This document shows positions 54,931-64,000 of a stretch of 64,000 bases of DNA, piece after piece. Location: NCBI GenBank assembly GCA_037043455.1, contig JAWPHD010000127.1:379501-443500 (forward strand), written 5' to 3'. The translations under genes and the position numbers were made by a program. The notes beneath the pieces were generated by a model. That model was not told where the DNA came from. It ran no database searches and saw only the letters and a program-made list of their open reading frames with translations. The stretch comes from Cyrtodaria siliqua. Taxonomy: Eukaryota; Mollusca; Bivalvia; Adapedonta; Hiatellidae. The stretch's first letter is position 1. Each line of letters starts with the position of its first letter.

Positions 54931-55345
54931 ATATGAGAGATATATGCATTGTAGTGTCAGAGAAGGCGGCTTTAATTTAGACTACTGTCAATATTTGTGG
55001 CGACTGCCATGTACGGAACTGCTAAAAGCTAAGTAACGTATTCAAACGTTAAACCTTTTTTCATGGTCTATTTCAATTTTGTATCGCGTATATGTCTCCA
55101 TATGAGAGACATATACCTTGTAGTTTCAGATAATACGGTTTTAATTTGTCTCTTTATACGTGTAATTAATGCATACATTCTGATCACGTGACTTTCTACA
55201 TAGTAAAATGGTTTAATCAATATTAGGAACAATTTTTTTGTTTCGTGCAATATTTTATAATTTAGACTACTGTCAATATTTGCGGCGATTGCCATGTATG
55301 GGATTTCTAAAAACTAAGTAATGTATTCGAACGCAGAATTTTAGT
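54930..55345. repeat. Diverged direct repeat, about 310-bp spacing
   Basis: TTTAATTTAGACTACTGTCA, ATATTTGTGGCGACTGCCAT and GCTAAGTAACGTATTC at about 54970-55045 are repeated at about 55258-55330; TATGAGAGATATATGCATTG and TATGAGAGACATATACCTTG also correspond. Confidence 0.6.
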
Positions 55346-55448
55346 GTTTTTAAGCACAAAGCACATTAGTTGTCTCAATGTATCGGGTGTACTGTACATC
55401 CTGTGAGTGTCATTGCTCTGCGTGGCAATACTCCGAGCGTAATTATAT

Positions 55449-55943
55449 TCTAAAGAAAAAAGAAACGCAACTTGGGAATTTTAGCTGTATATTGTATGTA
55501 AAGTATGCTGCTGTAAATTGAATGGTACATGGCTACATTAGACTTTTCCTTTCGGAAAAAAGACTAAAACAACACATGAAACACCAAGTATTACCGCTTC
55601 AAAATGTCATTATTGATAGAATAAGCGTTTGGCTCAAGCAGCTGAGCACACCTATGATGTAAACTTTTTCAATTTGTTTTTACTTTGAATACTGTACTGA
55701 AATGGCTCGAATTTTCAAAGCGGAATTTTAAACTTTTAGAATTTCGTGTTACAAAGTTTTCTGTTTTTTAAACAATCTACACCAGCACAATTCAGTACCT
55801 TTCTCGTTATATACATATAAGCTGAAACCCATTTTTTTACAAAACATCTTGGGAGTTCTCTGGAATATTACATGGAATTAAGTGTGCAGTATATACATTA
55901 TATAACGGAAATTACAGAGTTGCGTTTCTTTTTTCCTTTAGTA
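55449..55943. mobile_element. MITE with AAAGRAACGCAACT-type ends
   Basis: Left end TAAAGAAAAAAGAAACGCAA with CTT, right end AGTTGCGTTTCTTTTTTCCT with TTA, about 22 bp inverted. 495 bp, non-coding interior. TA dinucleotides border both ends, which would suit a Tc1/mariner-like target site but is not decisive. Confidence 0.65.
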
Positions 55944-56935
55944 TAGTTAGTATTATAGAAACTACGGATCGAAGCACTGCTGTCATTTACATCCAACCTT
56001 GGTGAGCACAATAAGAGACTGAGAAATCCACAGTTTCTCTACTTGACCAGAGCATTACTACATGCAGGCAAGTATTCGCCATGCAGTAGAAACATGTCAG
56101 GACAAGTTCTACTTAAGAACGCATTTTAAACAGTACATCCTCAATGAGACTAAGGTGCGTATTTATGTTTCACATTTTATTACAATCGTAGTAATGTCAT
56201 ATAAAGTTGTTATAGTCAATCGCACTGGGCCATGTTGTTTTTATTTCAGCCAGTTTCATATACTAATTCTAATTCAGAGACGGATATTATAGTTACAAAG
56301 CAAATACGTTTTTATGTTATGCAGATGTAAGAATAAGTGAACGTTTATTTTCTTATATGGTTTTCACTCTCATATGGTTTTCATAATTGCGCATGGTAAG
56401 GTAGCAATGAACAGTTTTTTTGAGTTTTTCACTTTGATAACTACACATGGTAGCAATGAACAGTTTATCTGTGCTGTAATGTACGATGACGCACACGCGA
56501 ACAATGGTATTTCTGTGCTGATGTGGACTTCTAGCGTGTCGTGCTACAAAGATGAACATGTATTCAATATGTAACGCATGTCAAGGATTTGACCAGAACG
56601 AAGCGAGGTCATCCACATTGATTCAAAATGTTTGGTAGGAAAAGCTGATGCTAAACATTGGGAAGAAAATGTCTGGTAAGGAAAAAACGGTCGTGGCATG
56701 TTTACGTCTTCGTGACAACATTTATATTTATTTTATGTTTCAATATTGTTTTAACACACGTGGTTTTATCAACTTTGTTCCCTGTTCCGACCCTGATATA
56801 ATGTTATTTTCTATCGGTAGCTATTTTACGCTTGCGTAAAACCTTGCTTGTGTTCATTGTAATATCTTAAGTACGGATAAAACAACGAACAAACAAAACT
56901 TTACCCGTTATCGCGACAATGCCTTCATTACGTGG
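55944..56935 (+). other. Spacer with one weak exon candidate
   Basis: 56066-56153 reads ASIRHAVETCQDKFYLRTHF then KQYILNETK, between an acceptor-like TACATGCAG and a donor-like AAG/GTGCGT. It might be an internal host exon; no homologue is recognised. Rest AT-rich. Confidence 0.2.
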
Positions 56936-57204
56936 TCCGAGTATTAATGTTCATACCCCATCCAACCCTTTCTCCAAGAAGCGAAAATGGGGTTGACTGG
57001 GTTATGAAATAAAACCTTAATTTCGGCTTAAAAAGTTCGCATATTGTAAAATTAAAACATTTAATAGGTAATTGTAAACAGGTTATCTTATTTTGTTCAG
57101 TAAAACATGTTTTTTCATGTTGTATTGTCGAAATATCCGTTACAATATCCTGCTAATATAAGCTTTCCCACGGCTTAATGGAATTAAGGCGGGACCACGT
57201 AACG
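56936..57204 (-). mobile_element. CATTACGTGG MITE, copy 5
   Basis: CATTACGTGGTCCGAGTATT at the left, TTAAGGCGGGACCACGTAACG at the right, with hairpin arms CATACCCCATCCAACC / GGGTTATGAAAT and TATTGTAAAATTAAAACATT inside. Full length, opposite to copy 1. Confidence 0.85.
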
Positions 57205-58530
57205 TGAAATCGATCGCTTTTAATAAGATATAAAACAGCACGTGGCTTTAGGAGGTATCGTTCGACAGACGCTAACTGTATTGTTTTGTGTATATGTTTT
57301 TGTTGCTGTTCAAGTTGAATTTCTGTTTATGTATTAAAGTAAGCGAACACATGCACATTCATGTTATCAATCATAGTGCTAGTATCCCTTTAACGCAGTT
57401 TATCATGCAGATATGCACTTTTCGGCCTAATAAAGGGGTGACCTATTCAATTTTACTTTATTAGGCACTGAACAAATAGAGCAAATCAATGCGGAATCCC
57501 TCGGCGTTTTTTGTACGTAACGTTATCTGACGTCATGCACGTAACGTTGCCTGACGTCATAAAACAAACAAAAAACAACAACATGGCGGCGGCCTCGATA
57601 AGCGCAACATTCGGAGAAATAGGTTATAATAGTAATTCCTACAGAAAATGTGGATAATCCACTTGGTAAATAGAAAAAGGCACTGACATAATATTCTCTA
57701 TGTCTGATACTTGATAATGATAAACCAACTTGGTTGGAACTGGTCAGATTGGTAGTCAATAAAATATACATTAATCTAGAAGAACGATGTTATTTGTTTG
57801 AAAAAGCAAACGAAATCGAAAAAGGGAAATTTTGCTTAAAACTGTAAAAGCTCGAGAATATTAACGAGTCACGAGTTAAGCAGTTTCATTTCGACGAACA
57901 TCCATAACATCGGTATGCATATAAGCCAGAAATCGATGTGTAAAGAATCAGACCTTTATCTAAAATATCTATCCTTCGTGCAGTTAACTTCGATAAATAT
58001 ACGCTTCATAATATTATTAACAATTCTAACACGACCTGAGCAGTCTTTCATATACACAAAGAAGAGAGACAACTGTATGTCATTCTACGATAAAATACAG
58101 CTGTTCCATTAATTCCTCGCGTATATTTCATCCGTTGGAAGCGTCACGTTACATAACGTCACTTGGTAAATATACGTCACGAAGACAAACTCAATAGTAA
58201 TTTTAATGAAATGTCAATTACAACAAACTTGCCATGCTTCCAAACCTTGCACACACCCGATATAAACCCATCATATGCATCAGTACAGATAACATTAATA
58301 AGCATCTTGAACACGCTGAGAACGTTTGACGTCATACAACGCAAGCTATATGACGTAAGCAACGACTTAATTTTGTCACGTGTCTACTAGTGTATTTAGC
58401 GCAGAACTTTGCATACGTGTGCGCTCAATGGAACAGCCTGTAAACATAGCAGCCAGATTGCCTTGACCTCCGAAATATATATAGTGCCCCCACAATAGCG
58501 TAAACAATGGGGTTGTTGTTGTGTTAGAAT
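57205..58530. other. No gene recognised
   Basis: TGACGTCA-type sites at 57530-57562 (CTGACGTCATGCACGTAACG duplicated with CCTGACGTCATA). The 82-aa minus frame 57523-57771 is not recognisable. Confidence 0.35.
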
Positions 58531-58531
58531 C

Positions 58532-58676
58532 GAAATAATAAATACGTACCTGTAGTCGTTCGGATGCGAGTAATTAAATCACTCGTGCTAACACACTCGT
58601 GATTTAATTACTAGGCATCCGAACTTCTAACTGTATTTTCTTCATCGATAAAACACAGGTACGTATTTATTATTTC
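58532..58676. mobile_element. Fold-back MITE with a tRNA-like neighbour
   Basis: GAAATAATAAATACGTACCT pairs with AGGTACGTATTTATTATTTC, and CGGATGCGAGTAATTAAATC with GATTTAATTACTAGGCATCC: a hairpin of 145 bp. At 58689-58727 GGCGGAGCGGGATTTGAACA then AAGGACCTTG resembles an antisense tRNA T-arm/3' part (B box). Confidence 0.75.
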
Positions 58677-58727
58677 TTAAATAAAATTTGGCGGAGCGGG
58701 ATTTGAACAAAGGACCTTGCACTACTA

Positions 58728-59057
58728 AACAATATTAGATGTATTATATGTTGCTGCATTTCTAACACTAATGAGGGATACAACTTTCAAATGTTCATCG
58801 GGTGTTTTAGGACACAATATGACCCATGACCATGCCATTTAGGTTTACAATAGCTAAACTATGACTTAAACATGTTTTATTTGAAAGATGTAAAACGTTT
58901 CGTAATTTGTTTCTTTTTCCTTTAGCATAATTTCTGAACATTAAGGTACTCTACTTTCAAATTGGATGGTGTGCATACGTGTCCTAGACGTTTATATAAT
59001 GAATTTTAGAGTTCCTTCAAAGGCATGCCGGTCTTTTGCAAAAAGGAAACTCCACAT
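58728..59057. other. No recognised feature
   Basis: AT-rich spacer. Confidence 0.35.
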
Positions 59058-59274
59058 CATTACGTAGTCACGCCTTAATACCATTAAGTGATGGGAAAGT
59101 TTATATTACCACGATTTTATAAGGAATATTTTGACAACAAATCTCGTTGAAAACATTTTAACTGAAAACATGCGATAACCATGGTGCAAAGGTTTTAAGC
59201 CGAAATTAAGGTTTATGCTTCTTGGAAAAGGGGTTCGATGGTGTATGGAAGATATTACTCGGGCCACGTAACGT
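59058..59274 (+). mobile_element. CATTACGTGG MITE, copy 6 (internal deletion)
   Basis: CATTACGTAGTCACGCCTTA at the left, ACTCGGGCCACGTAACG at the right; TTAAGCCGAAATTAAGGTTT is followed directly by TGCTTCTTGG, so the first hairpin arm is deleted. Confidence 0.8.
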
Positions 59275-60709
59275 TAACTCTGCTGTTAGCAATTCCACAA
59301 TATTACACTATATGTAAAATAGTTCAAGTGATGATTTTACGTTTGTATTGCTGTTAGCAATTATACAGTATTACACTATATGTAAAATAGTTCAAGGGAT
59401 TATTTTACGTTTGTATTCTGTGTGAAATTTTCCTGAGCTTCATTTAAATTTATTTAGGTCTACACTATCAAATCTGTTTGATTTTATTCATTTTAATCAG
59501 TTATTAATTTATTTTATTCGTAATGTTTTGGAATATATTTGATATATTGTACTCTTATATTTATAATAGCAGGTCCTGTTGTTCACATAAAGGCCTTTAA
59601 ACTTGCAACGACCTCATTATTTTATATCACATTTCCTTCTGTACATGATTCTATATATGTATGTACATTTGGGGGTTTACAAACCTGAGCATATTCTTCT
59701 ATTTAAGGATGTTGGCTGCGCAAGTTTTGACATCTTCAAGTCTAAACATTTTATTTTTTAAATCATAGTTTTATTTGACAACAGAATTGTTTCATTTTTT
59801 TCCATTCAAATAGTGGGTATGGGTAGCTCTGAGTAGAATTTATCCTTTTCCTATAAAATAAATCAGATTTTTGTTTTTCAGTAGTGGCATACATATATAA
59901 AAGTAGATACTGAGATAATTTTATTTTCGATCTCCATATCAATATTGTGTGTACAGTATTTTACATAGAAAATGTCAAAATAACTCCAAAATGGGTGTAA
60001 TTTAAAGAATTTTTAATAAAAAATCGTTAGAAGCATCGTGATCTATATATTTTTTTACTCGTTTTAAAAGAAATGTCATAGGACCTTGACATATACAAAT
60101 TTTACAAAAGTTGATCATTAGAACATAATTTTTTATCTTGAATTAATTGCTCGGTAAAAACAAAAGTGGGTGGGGTACGGTCCATATATGTTTGATTTTT
60201 AAAGTAAAAAGACAAATGAGGAGTACAATTGTTTTTGTATGACTTGAACGATATGTATATATGCAATCGAAAATTAATTGTTGTTTTTCAAGAAACGTAA
60301 TGTTATGGAAACAATTGTGAAAATATTCAATGACTATATTTTTCCTCTTTTGAGTGAAATTTTGAAGTTACAAATATGTGCCGTCTTCAATGACGTCTAG
60401 TGGGAAAACAAGTGTGGTGACCTATATTTTTTTTTATAATTTTGAATCTAAATTATACCAAAGAAGCTTTAACTATGAATTTTAAAGAAATCCCAGCACT
60501 ACGTCCTTTCCCAGCCAACCTCCTTAATATAACTTTTTTGTTTTATCAAATTCGGGTCATTTTAATGCTGGATAATTTCATCAAAATTGCTACATTGTTT
60601 CCTTTGAAGATTGGCTCATGAATCGGTTTTAGCTAAACCGATTGTAACTAAGTCAATAATCAAGAGTTTAATAATGGTTTTATGTATACGGAACTAAATT
60701 CCGTTTTAT
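59275..60709. other. AT-rich region, no gene
   Basis: A local duplication (TGTTAGCAATTCCACAATAT / TGTTAGCAATTATACAGTAT with ACACTATATGTAAAATAGTT) at 59283-59410. No coding signal. Confidence 0.45.
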
Positions 60710-60990
60710 ACGTTGGATTCTGGCTTGGTACCAGATCATATTTTTAATTATTTTACAGACGGCTGGACCAAGCTATATTTAAATCAGGTCTTAATCACAT
60801 TACAGATTGTTTAGTGTTTGGCGTGGCGCTTGGTTGTTACCAGACTATATTAAGTCAGACGTGTCATCACATTAAATTTAATTTTCTCTTCTTTCTCGTT
60901 AGTTACTTTTCCTAAAAGTAGCCTATACTAAATAGGCAGACTGAAGATGGGTTGGTACCAGACTATATTGTCAGTCGTTAATTACATTAA
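60710..60990. repeat. Three direct repeats of about 115-125 bp
   Basis: GCTTGGTACCAGATCATATT, GCTTGGTTGTTACCAGACTATATT and GGTTGGTACCAGACTATATT head three degenerate units that also share ATCACATTAAA or AATTACATTAAA. Confidence 0.55.
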
Positions 60991-61988
60991 AATAAAGTAA
61001 ACTGCCTCTTCTGTATAGATACTTCATTTCGTTTGAGTGAAACGAATTAGACAGAAATTAATTTCCCTTGATGTGATTGCTTCTCATAGAGGGCGCAAAT
61101 GTAGATTGGCGGTGAGGTAGCCAATTATATCATTCAGCCTTGGAGAGCAGACTACCTTAGACGTTATATTTTAGAAAACCTATTGCAGCAGCTCAAAAAT
61201 GTTGTATTGGTTTTCATCGATCATTGAAACTTTTGATAGTTTGAGATCGAGTTCGAGATCTTATCCTGATAGATACTAAAAATAAAAATGTTAATCGGAT
61301 ACACGTTTCCCACAGGGGTTTTCGTGGACGGCCTGGTATCACTTTGATGGTGCTCTGTTAAAAGTGCGAATGTGATTAATAGAACTAATGAAATAGAGTG
61401 GACATGTAATATGGAGAAATGATGGCCCAAAATGTTCGAGGATCTGTTGGCTTGAATTCGGTTTGAGTCAGGATTTCAAATTTCTCTGAATTTCTTAGAA
61501 ATGAAAATCTTTCAGCCTTGGAGTATCTAAAAGCTTCCTGTTCAGAAAAAACGGAAATTATATACATCTTATAGTAAAAAAAAAAATTCATGAGAAAATG
61601 AAATTGGAAGGTTTTCCCTAACCGAAGGATCGGTTACCCGATTTTTGAAAAACTGAGCTTATATCATTATCAGCATTGATATGTGCCATAAGTCGAACAA
61701 AAAAATTTCAGGTAAGGGGGATACTGTATTCCATGTATGATTTAAGAATATCTCTCTTGGTTATGCAGTCATGAACAGTTATTAGGTAAAGTACATGCTG
61801 TATAAAGATTCTTTTAGTGATTTAGGCACTGTTTAGTATGAACTAATGTGGTGATGTTTTGTGTCGTAATGTCGTCTGCGGTCATCCAATGGCTTATACC
61901 AAGAAATAATAAATATATATTTATTACTTTGTGTTGTAGTTGTTACTTCTATGAGAAGGGGGAGTGTCAGTGGAATGTTATTGGTTAT
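60991..61988. other. No recognised feature
   Basis: AT-rich; 68-69-aa minus frames at 61221-61591 are not recognisable. Confidence 0.35.
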
Positions 61989-62507
61989 GTTCTTAAAGGG
62001 ACACTGTCCGTAACTTTTAGCTTATAAAACACCCAATAATTATGTTCGCAAACATTATACACTAAACATTTTTCAATATTTACTAATTAAAAGCAAGATT
62101 GTTTAACGGAATTCAATCGCGGTACAAAAAAAAAGCAAATCCACTTCATGGGTTTGAACTCACAGCCCAAACTCGCAGTAAAAATAAGTGTGCGTGAGCG
62201 TAAAGTCGTCGGAACTCGCTCCCGATTGAGCTAAGCGGGCTATACATATTTGCAATACATACTATGGTCATAACCTAGTGCGCTATGGAAGTCACGTGAA
62301 CGCATAAAAGGTAAATATTGTGGGTCCCACTTTATTTACATTTAATAATTAAAATTATTTTTTTTTCAAACTCACGAATGTATTCCTACATACTTCTTAG
62401 AGTCTATCCTCATGTTTTCATGTATACATTTCAATGAATAAAAGTCAGACAGTTATTTGGTTATGCTCAATATTTGCTTTACTTACGGACAGTGTCCCTT
62501 TAAGAAC
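61989..62507. mobile_element. piggyBac-like MITE (TTAA ends)
   Basis: Perfect 25-bp inverted ends: TTCTTAAAGGGACACTGTCC...GTAA at 61989-62013 and TTACGGACAGTGTCCCTTTA...AGAAC at 62483-62507. TTAA borders AGGG/CCCT on both sides, the target used by piggyBac transposases. 511 bp, no coding sequence. Confidence 0.75.
62143..62240 (-). other. tRNA-like segment inside the MITE
   Basis: Minus strand reads GCCCGCTTAGCTCAATCGGG with AGCG (A-box-like) and, downstream, GTGAGTTCAAACCCATGAAG (B-box-like). The acceptor ends do not pair well and the middle is longer than in a tRNA, so it is a tRNA-derived relic, not a working gene. Confidence 0.6.
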
Positions 62508-62799
62508 TATGTCTTTCAATTTTGTAAATGTTTGAGAACGGATTACGTCCCTTGGACAAACAATGTATGTCAAAACATGTCATTCTGCGTGCCATAGAGT
62601 GACAGTGGCATCTCTGACGCGTGCATCTCTGTTGAAAGTACGTATACATTTAAAAAAAAACTTACTCTGGAAGTCCTTATTGGCCTGCCATAGCTTGTAC
62701 ATGCAACTTCTAGGCTCACTTGATAAGCGAGTAACGTTGTGTGTTGATACAGGTTGGCTGCAATAATCATAACAATAGTCATACTAGACTTTGATCAGA

Positions 62800-64000
62800 A
62801 CCTGATCAAAAACGGGCTTTCAAAATTGGATGTCATGACGTCACAAAGGTTAGCGATGTCTAAGATGATGACACTGATTTGATTCTTAATAAAATAATTC
62901 TGAACATGCAATCAGTAACACTTTTTTTTAATATTCTAACGTCAAAGACGTCATGACGTCGGGGATTTTATTTGACGTTCCTAAACAACCGGACCCTGAC
63001 CTCTACAGTCTCTGAAAGTTTTGTTCAAATCTGATCATAAATGTAGAAGATATAACGATAACAAAATGTCCATTATGACGTCACTGGCGATCATCTTTGA
63101 TGACGTCATGGCAAACGTTGACATTCTTGCACAACTACACATTGAATATAGACTTCCTGTGAAAGTTTTATAAAATTCCGATCATAAGTGAAGGAGATAT
63201 AGCGATCACAATATTTCTTAAATGACGTCATTTTCGGCCATTTTGATAAAGTCATGACGTTAAGTCTGTCATACTTTGATGTAGAGACACGTTTTTACAT
63301 TCCTGCAGACCCTGAACTCTATAATCTATGAAAGTTTCATTCAAATCCGACAATAGATTTTTAAAATCCAGCGATAACAGTATTTTTATCATGACGTCAC
63401 TAACGGTCATCTTAGATGACGTCATGACAACTTTTGACGTTCTTGCATAACTGCGTTATTCTCTACATGCTGTGAAAGATGTATTAAAAACGAATAAAAA
63501 ATGAAGTCAATATAACGATTACAATATTTCTTTAATGATGTCACTGGCGGCCATTTCGGATGACGTCATGACGTTCAAGCTGTTAGCATTAACTTAGACA
63601 ATGACATCAAATGATTGTTCAATGAAATAAATTTAAAAAACGCTATCAATGAAAAACATTACCTTTTTAATAACACTGTGACGTCACTGATGTCATGACG
63701 TCAAGACCTAGAGATACCGTTTGACATTCTTGTACAGCTAGTCCCTGAATTATACAATCGGTGAAATTTCATTCAAATCCGAACAGAAGTTTTTTGAGAT
63801 CTAGTGATGACAGCATTTTCATCATGATGTCAGTGGCGGCCATCTTGGATGACGTCATGACAGACTTAGACGTTGTTCTCTACAGGCTGTTAAAGTTGTA
63901 TCAAAATCATATCATAAAAAAAGAAGATATAGCGATTACAATATTTCTTTAATGAAGTCACTTGCGGCCATTTTGGATGACGTCATGGCGTGAAAATTGT
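62800..64000. repeat. CRE-rich satellite-like array
   Basis: Degenerate units with the order GGCGGCCATYTTGGATGACG-TCATGAC, a TTGACATTCTTGCA block, CTGTGAAAGTTTTAT, TCCGATCATAAGTGAAGGAG and ATAGCGATTACAATATTTCT, repeating about every 150-160 bp in two alternating half-unit types (a ~310-bp higher unit). At least ten TGACGTCA palindromes are present. The array runs off the right edge. Confidence 0.8.

Overview
The window looks like AT-rich, repeat-saturated intergenic DNA from an animal, most likely a mollusc and probably a bivalve. I found no intact host gene. Nearly everything recognisable is a transposable-element relic, and these relics are nested inside each other. The lineage guess rests on the element mix (N-terminal-endonuclease Penelope-like elements with in-frame UGA codons, molluscan-looking non-LTR elements, many fold-back MITEs). 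It is inference, not proof.

Layout. 0-5.5 kb: a palindromic 20-bp satellite, the C-terminal end of a non-LTR reverse transcriptase (minus), and a decayed Gypsy-type LTR retrotransposon (minus: gag tail, protease, RT) with a foreign 3'UTR fragment inserted. 5.6-8.3 kb: a non-LTR element (plus) with ORF1, AP-endonuclease and the start of its RT. 8.3-20.9 kb: a complex of Penelope-like elements of one family in both orientations (here Naiad-like copies A, B, C plus fragments). Its domain order is permuted: GIY-YIG endonuclease first, then a CxC linker, then RT. Copy B is split by a 1.8-kb solo LTR and by a SINE-like element, each with clear target-site duplications.

21-32 kb: more SINE-like copies, a trinucleotide microsatellite between inverted repeats, 3'UTR fragments of the Naiad-like family and MITEs. 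32.1-42.1 kb: a 6.8-kb unit bounded by 1.1-kb inverted repeats, holding a 21-bp minisatellite and an array of about 140-170-bp units, followed by the 3' end of a second, canonical (C-terminal endonuclease) Penelope-like element with hammerhead-like motifs. 43-64 kb: SINE-like copies, a broken Naiad-like copy D, at least five fold-back or MITE families, a GC-rich island, two weak host-exon candidates and, at the right edge, a satellite-like array full of TGACGTCA sites.

The most interesting signal is in the Naiad-like family. In copy A two in-frame UGA codons sit exactly where the unrelated Penelope-like endonuclease in this same window has its conserved Cys pair. A third UGA, in the RT, is shared by copies A and B. 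This fits the reported selenoprotein-coding Naiads of clams. All copies here are otherwise dead (deletions, frameshifts, a mutated catalytic box), so the evidence is fossil.
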